A stretch of DNA of 64,000 nucleotides from Azoarcus_F sp048158365. Lineage in GTDB: Bacteria > Pseudomonadota > Gammaproteobacteria > Burkholderiales > Rhodocyclaceae. Positions 26,359 through 35,469 of this stretch are shown here, piece by piece; the first letter of the stretch is position 1; each line of letters begins with the position of its first letter. The notes under the pieces are model-generated. The model did no database searches. It saw only the letters and a list, made by a program, of their open reading frames with translations, and had not been told where the DNA came from. The position numbers and the translations under genes are program-made. Location of the stretch: the NCBI GenBank assembly GCA_048158365.1, contig JBLLNL010000005.1; one strand, given 5' to 3'.

Positions 26359-27486
26359 ATGAGTGATCTCGCGGACTGGATCCGGCTCACCCGCAGTCAG
26401 GGCCTGGGACCTGCGGTCCAGCGTACGCTGCTGGCCGCCTTCGGCCTGCCTGAAGGCATATTTTCCGCGGGCCGCAGCGCGCTCGTGTCGGTGGTGGGCG
26501 CCGAAGCCGCCGACCGGGTGCTGGCGCCGGCCGACCAGGCCGCAATCGAAGAAGCGCTCACGTGGAGTGAAGATCCCGACAACCACATCGTCACGCTCGC
26601 CGACGGCACCTACCCCCAGTCGCTGCTGACGATTCCCGACCCGCCGGTAGTGCTCTATGTCAGGGGCAACCCGGCCAGGCTGGCTGAGCCCGGTCTGTCG
26701 GTCGTGGGCGCACGATCCGCGACGGCACAGGGTGTCGCCAACGCCGAGGCCTTCTCACGCAGTCTGGCCGAGGCCGGACTGGCCATCGTCAGCGGACTCG
26801 CCCTCGGCATCGATGCCGCCGCGCACCGCGGCGCGCTCGCGGCCGACCGCACGACCATCGCGGTGATCGGCACTGGCGCGGACCGGGTCTATCCGGCGCG
26901 CAATCGCGCCCTTGCACATCAGATCGCCGCGCACGGGGCGATCGTCAGCGAGTACCCGTTGGGCACGCCGCCGTTGCCGCACAATTTTCCGCGCCGCAAC
27001 CGCATCATTGCCGGCCTCGGTCTCGGCGTGCTGGTGGTCGAGGCAGCCGTGGGCAGCGGATCGCTCATCACCGCGCGCCTGGCTGCAGACTGCGGGCGGG
27101 AGGTGTTCGCGATCCCGGGGTCGATACATTCACCACTCGCGCGTGGCTGTCACCGGCTCATACGCGACGGCGCAAAACTGGTCGAGACCGCGTCCGACGT
27201 TTTCGAGGAGCTGGGCTGGAGCGGCGTCACCGGCGAACGCACGCCGATCGCAACGCGGTCCGTTCATACGGCCAGGACGGTGCCTGCGCAGGCCTCTCTC
27301 GCCCCTCCGCCCGACGACGACCAGACCCGCCGGGTGATCGACGCACTGGGCCATGATCCGACCGACCTCGACACGCTCGCCAGCCGCTCCGGCTTGACGC
27401 TGGATGCGCTGTACGCCATCCTGCTGCCATTGGAACTGGACGGCCACATCAGCCGCATGCCGGGAGGCCGGTTCCAGCGCCTTTGA
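26359..27486 (+). CDS. dprA: DNA-processing protein DprA (Smf)
   Basis: DprA binds incoming single-stranded DNA and loads RecA during natural transformation. The 375-residue protein has an N-terminal SAM-like helical part, the central extended Rossmann fold (LSVVGARSAT, SGLALGIDAAAHRGAL, AVIGTGADRVYPARN, LVVEAAVGSGSL) and a C-terminal winged-helix domain (DTLASRSGLTLDALYAILLP). The start at 26359 gives the expected N-terminus MSDLADWIRLTRSQGLGP; a frame extended back to 26218 would overlap the LysM gene. The stop overlaps the beginning of the smg reading frame. Confidence 0.95.
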   Translation: MSDLADWIRLTRSQGLGPAVQRTLLAAFGLPEGIFSAGRSALVSVVGAEAADRVLAPADQAAIEEALTWSEDPDNHIVTLADGTYPQSLLTIPDPPVVLYVRGNPARLAEPGLSVVGARSATAQGVANAEAFSRSLAEAGLAIVSGLALGIDAAAHRGALAADRTTIAVIGTGADRVYPARNRALAHQIAAHGAIVSEYPLGTPPLPHNFPRRNRIIAGLGLGVLVVEAAVGSGSLITARLAADCGREVFAIPGSIHSPLARGCHRLIRDGAKLVETASDVFEELGWSGVTGERTPIATRSVHTARTVPAQASLAPPPDDDQTRRVIDALGHDPTDLDTLASRSGLTLDALYAILLPLELDGHISRMPGGRFQRL

Positions 27487-27503
27487 ATTCCGTGTGCCCA
27501 AAC

Positions 27504-27971
27504 ATGTTCGACATCCTGGTCTATCTCTTCGAAAACTATGTCCGCGCGGATGCCTGCCCGGAATCGCATCATCTAGCGCGCAAGCTCTCGGCCGCGGGCT
27601 TCGAGGATGAGGAGATCTCGGAGGCACTGCAATGGCTGTCCGGCCTGCGTGACACATCGGCCGCACGACCGATGATCAGTGCCCCGAGGGCGGACACGAT
27701 CCGCCTGTACGCACCGGAAGAGGAAGCGCGGCTCGATGTGGATTGCCGCGGCTTCGTGACCTTTCTCGAGAGCGCCGGTGTGCTCGACCCGACCATGCGC
27801 GAACTGGTCATCGATCGGGCGCTCGCGCTGGACGGATTCAACCTCAATCTCTATCGCCTGAAAGTGATCGTGCTGATCGTGATGTGGCAGCAGGACCGTC
27901 CGCTGGACACGCTGATCCTGGACGAATTGCTGACCGGCGAAGAGGACGAGGAATACGTCGTACTGCAGTAG
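27504..27971 (+). CDS. smg: Smg protein (DUF494)
   Basis: A 155-residue protein of the conserved DUF494/Smg family, which nearly always sits directly after dprA. It starts with the family-typical MFDILVYLFENY and ends with an acidic tail (GEEDEEYVVLQ). A TTG at 27483 overlapping the dprA stop (TTGA) could also be used and would add seven residues; no clear ribosome site precedes either, which fits translational coupling to dprA. The function is unknown. It is predicted to be helical with an alkaline-DNA-binding-like topology in the family, but no catalytic residues are visible. Confidence 0.92.
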   Translation: MFDILVYLFENYVRADACPESHHLARKLSAAGFEDEEISEALQWLSGLRDTSAARPMISAPRADTIRLYAPEEEARLDVDCRGFVTFLESAGVLDPTMRELVIDRALALDGFNLNLYRLKVIVLIVMWQQDRPLDTLILDELLTGEEDEEYVVLQ

Positions 27972-28274
27972 GCTGCGCCGACTCCGCGGCCCGGCGTCGA
28001 AACACCCGGGTCAAACCTCCGTGCTTGCATGGCCTGCCATGGGGTGCTTATCATGCGCCGCATTCGGGCCGTCATGCGCGCCGGTTCACGGTCAGACCGG
28101 TGCAGCACGATTTCAGGGGCGCCTTGAGCAGCGCATGCGCCGCTTCGGGAACTGCAGCGGCGCAGGAATGACCGAAACAGACGGATTGCGCAGGACGGAC
28201 CTCGATCGCCGTTCGGATCGTCGCACACAGACTAACACCGGAGCCCGAACCGGCTTCGCAAGGTACCCCACAGC
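27972..28274. other. Intergenic region smg-topB
   Basis: About 300 bases between smg and topB. I see no supported gene: the possible frame at 28021-28278 has no ribosome site and overlaps topB. A promoter-like pair is marked separately at 28025-28054; no hairpin terminator is obvious. Confidence 0.5.
28025..28054 (+). promoter_or_regulatory. Candidate sigma-70 promoter for topB
   Basis: TTGCAT (28025-28030) and TATCAT (28049-28054) are separated by 18 bases, with four of six and five of six matches to the consensus. It would leave a leader of about 210 bases before topB. Confidence 0.35.
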
Positions 28275-30818
28275 ATGAGCAAGCAACTGATCATCGCGGA
28301 AAAGCCTTCGGTCGCGCAGGACATTGCACGCGCGCTGGGCGGGTTCACCAAGGAAAAGGACTATTTCGAGTCCGACCAGTACGTGCTGTCGTCCGCGATC
28401 GGCCACCTGCTCGAACTGGCCGTCCCGGAGGAGTTCGAGGTCAAGCGAGGCAAATGGACCTTCGCTCATCTGCCGGTGGTTCCACCGCATTTCACGCTCA
28501 AACCGATCGACAAGACCGGCGACCGGCTCAAACTGCTGACCCGTCTGATCAAGCGCAAGGACGTGGACGGATTGATCAACGCGTGCGACGCGGGACGCGA
28601 GGGTGAGCTGATCTTCAACTTCATCGTCGAGCATGCCAAGGCCAGAAAGCCGATTCAACGCCTGTGGCTGCAATCGATGACGCCGGCTGCGATCCGCGAT
28701 GGTTTCGAGCAGTTGAAATCCGCCGAGGAGGTCGAAGGCCTCCGTTCGGCTGCCGTATGCCGCGCCGAAAGTGACTGGCTGATCGGGATCAACGGCACCC
28801 GCGCGATGACCGCGTTCAATTCCAAGACCGGCGGCTTCCACCTGACCACGGTGGGACGGGTGCAGACACCGACACTGGCGATCGTGGTCGAACGTGAGGA
28901 CCGCATCCGCAAGTTCAAGCCCAGGGACTACTGGGAACTCGAGGCGCGCTTCGGTTGCCGTGCCGGGCATTATGCCGGACGCTGGTTCGACGAGGGGTTC
29001 AAGAAGCGCGACGGCGACGAGCACGCCACCGCGTTCCGGCTGTGGGACGCGGACAAGGCCGAGGCGATCCGCGCCAGGTGCGATGGCAAGCCAGGCAGCG
29101 TCTCCGAAGAGGCCAAGCCCTCCACGCAACTCTCGCCGCTGCTGTTCGACCTGACCAGCCTGCAGCGCGAGGCCAACGGACGCTTCGGCTTCTCGGCGCG
29201 GGCGACCTTGCAGATCGCACAGGCGCTGTACGAGCGCCACAAGGTGCTGACCTACCCGCGTACCGACGCCCGGGCGCTGCCGGAAGACTATATCGACACC
29301 GTCACGACCGTGATGCGGGATCTGCCGCAGGCGTACGCACCGTTCGCGAACGAGATCGTCAAAAGCGGCTGGATCCGGCCCAACAAACGCATCTTCAACA
29401 ATGCAAAGGTGTCGGATCACTTCGCGATCATCCCGACCGGCACCGTGCCCAAGAGCCTGTCCGAGCCGGAACAGAAGATCTACGATCTGGTCACCCGGCG
29501 CTTCCTGTCGGTGTTCTATCCGGCCGCCGAATACCGCATCACCACCCGAATCACCCGGGTCGAGGGCGAGGCCTTCAAGACCGAAGGCAAGGTGCTGGTC
29601 AATCCCGGCTGGCTGACGGTTTACGGCAAGGAAGCCGCGAAAGTCGACGACGACAAGGACGGCGGCGCGCAACTGGTGCCGGTCGACCCCGGCGAGACGG
29701 TGTCCACCGACGAACTGCTGGTCAAGGCGCTCGCCACCAAACCCCCTGCCCGCTTCAACGAGGCGACGCTGCTGTCGGCCATGGAGGGGGCGGGCAAGAT
29801 GATCGACGACGAGGAACTGCGCGCGGCGATGGCCGATCGCGGCCTCGGCACACCGGCCACCCGCGCCCAGATCATCGAGGGTCTGATCGCCGAACGATAC
29901 CTGCACCGCGAGGGACGCGAACTCATTCCGAGCGCCAAGGCCTTCTCGCTGATCACGCTGCTGAAGGGACTGGGCGTGTCCGCGCTGACTTCGCCGGAAC
30001 TGACCGGGGAGTGGGAGCACAAGCTCGCCAGCATGGAGCGCGGCGGCCTGTCCCGCCCGGAATTCATGCACGAGATCGCCGAGATGGCGCGCGAGATGGT
30101 CGAACGCGCGAAGCGCTATGAATCCGACACGGTGCCCGGCGATTTCGTCACGCTGGGTGCGCCGTGCCCGAAATGCGGCGGCGTGGTCAAGGAGAACTAC
30201 AAGAAGTTCGCATGCCAGGCCTGCGACTGGAGCGCGTGGAAGATCGTCGCCGGCCGGCAGTTCGAGATCGATGAGATCGAGACCCTGCTGCGGGAAGGCA
30301 GGGTCGGTCCGCTGACCGGTTTCCGCAGCAAGATGGGGCGATTGTTCAACGCAGAGATCCGCCTCAACGACGACAGGCAACCCGAGTTCGACTTCGGCCA
30401 GCCGAAGGAGGGCGAGGCCGAGGAGGCGGTCGATTTCTCCGAGCAGCAGCCGCTGGGTGCGTGCCCGAAATGCGGTGCACACGTCTTCGAGCACGGCATG
30501 GCCTATGTCTGCGAGAAGTCGGTCGGACCGGAGAAGACCTGCGACTTCAGATCGGGCAAGATCATCCTGCAACAGGCGGTCGATCGCGATCAGATGAAGA
30601 AGCTGCTGACCGACGGGCGCACCGACCTGTTCAAGGAATTCGTGTCAGCCCGCACGCGGCGCAAGTTCTCCGCCTTCCTGGTTCGAGGCCCCGACGGCAA
30701 GGTCGGCTTCGAGTTCGAACCGCGCAAACCCAAAGTGGCCAAGGGCGAAGGGGTCGATACCAGCAGCGACAAGGCCGCACCCAAGCCGGCTGCGAAGAAG
30801 GCCGGACGCAAGGCCTGA
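28275..30818 (+). CDS. topB: DNA topoisomerase III
   Basis: A type IA topoisomerase that cuts single strands to decatenate DNA and resolve recombination intermediates. The 847-residue protein has the N-terminal Toprim domain (AEKPSVAQDIA; acidic triad region NACDAGREGELIF near 100), the catalytic tyrosine in LTYPRTDARALP near 330, and the strand-passage domains. It is longer than E. coli TopB (653) because of C-terminal topoisomerase zinc-ribbon repeats (CPKCGGVVKENYKKF...CQAC near 635 and CPKCGAHVFEHG...C near 730) and a Lys/Ala-rich tail (KPAAKKAGRKA) suited to DNA binding. This long form next to smg is common in betaproteobacteria. Confidence 0.96.
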   Translation: MSKQLIIAEKPSVAQDIARALGGFTKEKDYFESDQYVLSSAIGHLLELAVPEEFEVKRGKWTFAHLPVVPPHFTLKPIDKTGDRLKLLTRLIKRKDVDGLINACDAGREGELIFNFIVEHAKARKPIQRLWLQSMTPAAIRDGFEQLKSAEEVEGLRSAAVCRAESDWLIGINGTRAMTAFNSKTGGFHLTTVGRVQTPTLAIVVEREDRIRKFKPRDYWELEARFGCRAGHYAGRWFDEGFKKRDGDEHATAFRLWDADKAEAIRARCDGKPGSVSEEAKPSTQLSPLLFDLTSLQREANGRFGFSARATLQIAQALYERHKVLTYPRTDARALPEDYIDTVTTVMRDLPQAYAPFANEIVKSGWIRPNKRIFNNAKVSDHFAIIPTGTVPKSLSEPEQKIYDLVTRRFLSVFYPAAEYRITTRITRVEGEAFKTEGKVLVNPGWLTVYGKEAAKVDDDKDGGAQLVPVDPGETVSTDELLVKALATKPPARFNEATLLSAMEGAGKMIDDEELRAAMADRGLGTPATRAQIIEGLIAERYLHREGRELIPSAKAFSLITLLKGLGVSALTSPELTGEWEHKLASMERGGLSRPEFMHEIAEMAREMVERAKRYESDTVPGDFVTLGAPCPKCGGVVKENYKKFACQACDWSAWKIVAGRQFEIDEIETLLREGRVGPLTGFRSKMGRLFNAEIRLNDDRQPEFDFGQPKEGEAEEAVDFSEQQPLGACPKCGAHVFEHGMAYVCEKSVGPEKTCDFRSGKIILQQAVDRDQMKKLLTDGRTDLFKEFVSARTRRKFSAFLVRGPDGKVGFEFEPRKPKVAKGEGVDTSSDKAAPKPAAKKAGRKA

Positions 30819-30878
30819 CGAGCCGCGTCGGTCGGCGGCGGATTCTGTCCGGAGAGCAAGCTCGCTGCTGCGACCGGC

Positions 30879-32027
30879 TCAACCAAGCACGCGCTTGGAC
30901 CAGGCCTCGGTCTGATCCACCGTGTCTCCGACCAGCGCGAAGCCGCGCAAATCGCCACTGCGATCATGAAAACTGGCCTTCACGCCACGCGGTGTCGCCG
31001 TTTCCAGCCACTCACCCGCAACCGGAGGCGGCTCACACAGCACCACCGGGCAGGCTTCGAGTTGAAGCCGGTGCAGACGCGGTTTCCAGCGCATGCGTGC
31101 GCTGCCACCGCACAGATTGTCGGCAAGGATCCGGCAGCTGGCCTCGATATCCTCCGGCAGGTAAAACAAGCGGCCGCCAAGCTCGACGCATTCACCGATC
31201 GCGAAGATGTTGGGGTCGTTCGTCGCCAGCCCTGCATCCACCGTGATGCCACGCCGCGACGCCAGCCCGGCCTCGCGCGCGAGCTGGGTTCTGGATCGAT
31301 TGCCCAGCACCGCGATCACCAGATCGGCCGACAGCCGGGCGCCGGAGAGGGTGGTCAACTCCAGATCATCCGGGCCCTGGTCCACCCGTATCAGTCCGTC
31401 TTCGAGCATGACCCGGACCCCCGCATCGGCAAGGGATCCTGCGAGCCGTGCCGCACACAGCGCGGGTAGCCGGTCACCGAGCAGACGCGTGCCGGCTTCG
31501 AACAGCGTGACCGAACGGCCTGCGCGGCGCAGATTGTCGGCAAACTCGCAGCCGACCACGCCGCCGCCCAGGATCACGACGTGCCTGCGACCCGCCAGTT
31601 CGTGGCGGAAATAACGGTACTCGTCCAGACTGCCGAGCGTGAGGACCTGCTCGCGCGCCGATCCGCGCAGATTCGACGGGCGCAACGGCTCCGCGCCGCA
31701 GGCGAGCACCAGTGCGCCAAAAGACAGCTTTCCGCGTTCGGTGATCAGCAAGCGGTCGTTGCGCTCGATGCGCAACACGCGTGTGCGGGTGCGCACCACC
31801 GCATCGAAACGATGCGCCATCTGCTCGGCACTGGCGAGCACGAGCTCGCCCGCATCCTTGCTGCCCGACATGCCGAACGGAAACTGCGCGCGGGAATAGG
31901 CGGCACCATCATCAGCGCTGACCAGCGTGATGTCGCGGCCCGCGTCCTTGCGACGGATGGCGCGCAATAGCCCGTACCCGGCCAGTCCGGTTCCGACGAT
32001 GACGATGGGAGGTGAATGCTGGAACAT
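30879..32027 (-). CDS. FAD-dependent NAD(P)H oxidoreductase, rubredoxin reductase-like
   Basis: A 382-residue two-dinucleotide-fold flavoprotein. FAD site: IVIVGTGLAGYGLLRAIR at the N-terminus and the C-terminal FAIGECVEL. NAD(P)H site: VVILGGGVVGCEFADNLRRAGRSVTLFEAG near 150-175. This is the layout of rubredoxin-NAD reductases and related proteins, which pass electrons from NADH to a small redox carrier. The start at 32027 is set by AAGGAGC. No rubredoxin gene is in the window, so the electron acceptor is unknown. It lies downstream of oxyR on the same strand, 142 bases apart, and may share an oxidative-stress role, as NorW/rubredoxin-type reductases can, but that is inference. Confidence 0.85.
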   Translation of the reverse strand: MFQHSPPIVIVGTGLAGYGLLRAIRRKDAGRDITLVSADDGAAYSRAQFPFGMSGSKDAGELVLASAEQMAHRFDAVVRTRTRVLRIERNDRLLITERGKLSFGALVLACGAEPLRPSNLRGSAREQVLTLGSLDEYRYFRHELAGRRHVVILGGGVVGCEFADNLRRAGRSVTLFEAGTRLLGDRLPALCAARLAGSLADAGVRVMLEDGLIRVDQGPDDLELTTLSGARLSADLVIAVLGNRSRTQLAREAGLASRRGITVDAGLATNDPNIFAIGECVELGGRLFYLPEDIEASCRILADNLCGGSARMRWKPRLHRLQLEACPVVLCEPPPVAGEWLETATPRGVKASFHDRSGDLRGFALVGDTVDQTEAWSKRVLG

Positions 32028-32169
32028 TGGGCTGCTCCTTTGCGCCCGACGCGGAAGCAAACGCAAATCTCGAGAGCGGGCGCCGAAACGCGTTGTCTGC
32101 CGACCTTGTCAGCGAATCCCTACGGAAACTCGCGCCGCACGCGGCCGGCCGTGCAGGTTGAATGCTGCT

Positions 32170-33108
32170 TCAGGCCGCCTCGGCGGCAGGCAGACCGCCG
32201 ACCGGCGTCACGCCGGGCAGGGCGCTCTCCATGATGGCAGTGCGCAGCGCGTCGATCGCGCCGCTGCGCGGGTACGTCACGCGCCACGCCAGCGCAACCC
32301 GACGCGTAGGCTGCGGTTCGGAGAAAGGTCTGACCGCGACCAGGGCGTTCTGCTCAGGCAAGTCATCTGCGGCGGCACTGGGCAGCACCGTCACGCCCAG
32401 TCCGCTCGCCACCATGTGGCGGATCGTCTCGAGCGAACTGCCTTCGAGCGTCCGCTGCAGCCCGCTGACGTTACGGCAGTGCGGACAGACCTCGAGTACC
32501 TGATCGCGGAAACAGTTTCCGGCACCGAGCAGCAGCAACTGGTCGTCCGCCAGTGTATCGGGGGCGATATGGCTCAGCGCAGTCCACGGATGATCCGCCG
32601 GCATCAGGACCCTGAAGGGTTCGTCGTACACCGGCTGCGCGACGACGCCCGGCTCCTCCAGCGGCAGGGACAGGATGATGACATCGAGCTCGCCGCGTTT
32701 GAGCGCCTCCACCAGCCGGGTCGTGAAATTCTCCTGGATCATCAGCGGCATGCGAGGCGCATGGCGATGGACCAGCGGAATGAGTCGAGGCAGCAGATAA
32801 GGACCGATCGTGTAGATCACGCCGAGCCGCAACGGACCGGACAGCGGATCCTTGCCGGCCGCCGCGATCTCGGGAATCTGGGCCGCCTCGAGCAGAACCT
32901 TTTCGGCCTGATTGACGATCCTCTGGCCGGTCGCCGTGATCTTGACCTCGGTCGCACTGCGCTCGAACAGTTGCACGCCGAGTTCATCTTCGACCTTCTT
33001 CACCGCCACCGACAGGGTCGGCTGGCTGACATGGCATTTCTCCGCAGCACGCCCGAAGTGGCGCTCGCGAGCGAGGGCAACGAGATAACGAAGATCGGTT
33101 AGTGTCAT
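32170..33108 (-). CDS. oxyR: Hydrogen peroxide sensor and regulator OxyR
   Basis: A LysR-type activator of peroxide defence genes. The 312-residue protein has the N-terminal winged helix (MTLTDLRYLVALARERHFGRAA...) and the sensing pair at exactly the E. coli positions: C199 in GAGNCFRDQ and C208 in LEVCPHC, which form a disulfide on oxidation. I choose the start at 33108 because it gives the standard MTLTDLRY N-terminus; in-frame ATGs at 33162 and 33183 would add up to 25 non-family residues. There is no strong ribosome site. OxyR is divergent from the TonB receptor gene. Confidence 0.95.
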   Translation of the reverse strand: MTLTDLRYLVALARERHFGRAAEKCHVSQPTLSVAVKKVEDELGVQLFERSATEVKITATGQRIVNQAEKVLLEAAQIPEIAAAGKDPLSGPLRLGVIYTIGPYLLPRLIPLVHRHAPRMPLMIQENFTTRLVEALKRGELDVIILSLPLEEPGVVAQPVYDEPFRVLMPADHPWTALSHIAPDTLADDQLLLLGAGNCFRDQVLEVCPHCRNVSGLQRTLEGSSLETIRHMVASGLGVTVLPSAAADDLPEQNALVAVRPFSEPQPTRRVALAWRVTYPRSGAIDALRTAIMESALPGVTPVGGLPAAEAA

Positions 33109-33275
33109 GGAGGATGCATGCCTTCTTGCGTTGCGTCGAATACGTTGCCCGAATGATGCCATGTTAGCGGAATCGCTGTTCATACGACATCTGCCGAATC
33201 TGCAACAAAGCGAAACCTCGATGCCACTGGGACCGCTCGAACGTCAGTCGGTTCGGCGCAGAACGCTTCCCGCGT

Positions 33276-33281
33276 TATAAT
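33276..33281 (+). promoter_or_regulatory. Probable -10 element of the TonB receptor promoter
   Basis: TATAAT, a perfect -10 hexamer, 45 bases before the receptor ATG, in the oxyR/TonB-receptor intergenic region. The -35 side (TTCGGC or nearby) is poor, so an activator may be needed. Confidence 0.45.
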
Positions 33282-33325
33282 CCTTTTCGCATAACAACAC
33301 GAGCAGAACGTCCTCACTCACCACC

Positions 33326-35395
33326 ATGCGGTTGATTTCATGCGCATCGGGCCTGATGCCGACCCTCTTGACATTGGCATCTAGCTCACCGACTTTGGCC
33401 CATGCCGAGCACATGGAATCGTCATTTCTGGAAGCACTGCCGGTGGTGCTGTCGGTATCCCGCATGCCGACCGCGCTCCAGGACGTCCCGGGTGCGGTTT
33501 CGGTGATCGATCAGGACCTGATCCGGGCCACCGGCTACCGCAGCATCGCGCGACTCTTCCGTCTCGTACCCGGCATGCAGGTGGGGCAGGAACGCGGCAA
33601 CGACGACTGGGTGACCTATCACGGGCTCGGCCAGGATTTTCCGAACAACATGCAGGTCCTGATCGACGGTCGCTCGGTGTATTCCCCGCATTTCTTCGGC
33701 GGCGCAAACTGGGGGGCGCTGCCGATCGACCTGGCCGACATCGAGCGCATCGAGGTCATCCGCGGTTCGGACTCGGCTACCTACGGGTCGAATGCCTTTC
33801 TCGGCGTGGTCAATATCATCACGCACCACACCCGCGAGGACCGCGGACCGTCGGTCGGGATCCGGGTCGGCCAGTCGGGCATTCGCGATGCCTCGGCGCG
33901 CATGGTCGCACACCAGGGTCCGCTCGGCGTCAGGGTGTCGGCCAGCAGCCGCAATGACGATGGCTTCTCCAGGCTGCGTGACGACAGCCGCATGAACACG
34001 GGCAATCTGCGCGCCGACCTGCGCCTGGACGCTGCCAGCGAAATCAGCCTCTTCGCAGGGATCAGTGAAGGCCGCAACGGGCTTGGTCATCGCGGCACCC
34101 CGTTCAACGGCTCGGGCGAGCGCGATGGACACATCGACGACACCTTCGTTCATCTGCGCTGGACCCATGCGCCCAGCGCAGACGAGGCGATCACGCTGAG
34201 CTGGTACCAGAACCGCGAGAAGACGCGCGACAAGTGGGAAGTGGACGCGCCGGCCCTGGGGCTGACCGGCATCCCGGTGAACCAGAATCGCAGCAGTCGA
34301 CGTGACAATCTCGAACTCGTGCACCGCCTTGCGACGGCCGGTGGTCTGCGCGTCGTGTGGGGTGCCGAACTGCGTCGCGACTCACTCGACGCACCGATTC
34401 TGTTTCACGGCAGCAACAATGAGAGCGAGCGCCTGTTCCGCCTGTTCGGCAGCCTGGAATGGCGGATCGCCAACGACTGGCTGCTCAACGCCGGCGCGAT
34501 GGCCGAGCGTTTCGAGAATGATTCGCCGCGTCTGTCGCCCCGACTGTTCATCAACTGGCAGCCGGACCCGAAACAGTCGTGGCGTGCCGGATACTCCCGC
34601 GCCTACCGGCATCCGTCGCTGTTCGAGCGCAATGCGGATGTTCGCGTGCTGTCACCCGATGGCGAATTGCTGCACCAGCGGCATATCGCCAACCCGCGCA
34701 TCGATGCACAGCACATCGACACGCTCGAGCTGGGCTATCGCGGTGATCTGCCGTTCGTCAGGGCCAGATTGGATGCGCGACTGTTTCGTGAACGCATCTC
34801 GGAGCTGATCTGGCGGCAGCGCATCGATGCCTTCGAACCGATCGACGCCGCCCGTCCGTATGTCGTAGTCCCTGCGCCGGGCAGCCGGCATGCCGCGATC
34901 CAGCAGACGCTGGGGGCAACCCGCTGGTTCAACCTGCCTCGGCATGTGGACCTGACCGGACTCGAGTACCAGCTGCGCTTCTCGCCCTGGAATAATGGCG
35001 AGATGACGTTCAATCACGCCCTGATGCGCATGAGTGCACCGTCGATGCCGCAGGTCGAGCGTAGCGTGGCCCCCTATGTCGCAAGCCTCAGCTGGCAGCA
35101 GCGCGGTAAGCTGTGGCGCAGCATGCTCACGTTGATGCGCATGGGGCCGATCGATGCCGGCAGCGGCTATGTCCCCGACTATCGCTACACCGTTCCGGCC
35201 TACACGACGCTGGACGCGAGCATCGCGCGCAGCTTGAGCGTAGCGGGTATCCCGGCCGAGGTTCGTCTGACCGGTCTCAACCTGCTCTGCAAGCATCAGG
35301 AACTGGCCCATCGTCCGTTGCAGAGCCAACGCGACCGACGGGACGGGAACCAGGTCGAACCGCAGGTCTATCTGACGCTGACTGCGGACTTCTGA
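33326..35395 (+). CDS. TonB-dependent outer-membrane receptor
   Basis: A 689-residue outer-membrane protein with a signal peptide (about 1-26, ending LAHA), a plug domain (about 45-165: SVSRMPTALQDVPGAVSVID, then RLVPGMQVGQE, VLIDGRSVY, ERIEVIRGSDSATYGSNAFLGVVNIIT spread over it) and a 22-strand barrel ending with the usual terminal phenylalanine (LTADF). A TonB-box-like LPVVLSVSR lies before the plug. It takes up a large ligand using proton-motive force through TonB-ExbBD. The substrate cannot be told from sequence. No transporter genes adjoin it; the Deg protease gene follows on the same strand. Confidence 0.92.
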   Translation: MRLISCASGLMPTLLTLASSSPTLAHAEHMESSFLEALPVVLSVSRMPTALQDVPGAVSVIDQDLIRATGYRSIARLFRLVPGMQVGQERGNDDWVTYHGLGQDFPNNMQVLIDGRSVYSPHFFGGANWGALPIDLADIERIEVIRGSDSATYGSNAFLGVVNIITHHTREDRGPSVGIRVGQSGIRDASARMVAHQGPLGVRVSASSRNDDGFSRLRDDSRMNTGNLRADLRLDAASEISLFAGISEGRNGLGHRGTPFNGSGERDGHIDDTFVHLRWTHAPSADEAITLSWYQNREKTRDKWEVDAPALGLTGIPVNQNRSSRRDNLELVHRLATAGGLRVVWGAELRRDSLDAPILFHGSNNESERLFRLFGSLEWRIANDWLLNAGAMAERFENDSPRLSPRLFINWQPDPKQSWRAGYSRAYRHPSLFERNADVRVLSPDGELLHQRHIANPRIDAQHIDTLELGYRGDLPFVRARLDARLFRERISELIWRQRIDAFEPIDAARPYVVVPAPGSRHAAIQQTLGATRWFNLPRHVDLTGLEYQLRFSPWNNGEMTFNHALMRMSAPSMPQVERSVAPYVASLSWQQRGKLWRSMLTLMRMGPIDAGSGYVPDYRYTVPAYTTLDASIARSLSVAGIPAEVRLTGLNLLCKHQELAHRPLQSQRDRRDGNQVEPQVYLTLTADF

Positions 35396-35469
35396 ACACC
35401 TTCGGGAACATGCGGGACTCGCGCTCGTCTACGCATGCTGATCGACCAACCAGAAAGGTAGCGAGGAAC

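Noticed and set aside
28113..30572. 819-codon minus-strand frame
   Set aside because: Antisense to topoisomerase III, which is complete with Toprim and catalytic tyrosine.
33190..33260. GCCACTGGG resembling a B12-riboswitch box before the TonB receptor
   Set aside because: It lies upstream of the TATAAT element, so it would not be transcribed, and the other conserved riboswitch segments are absent.
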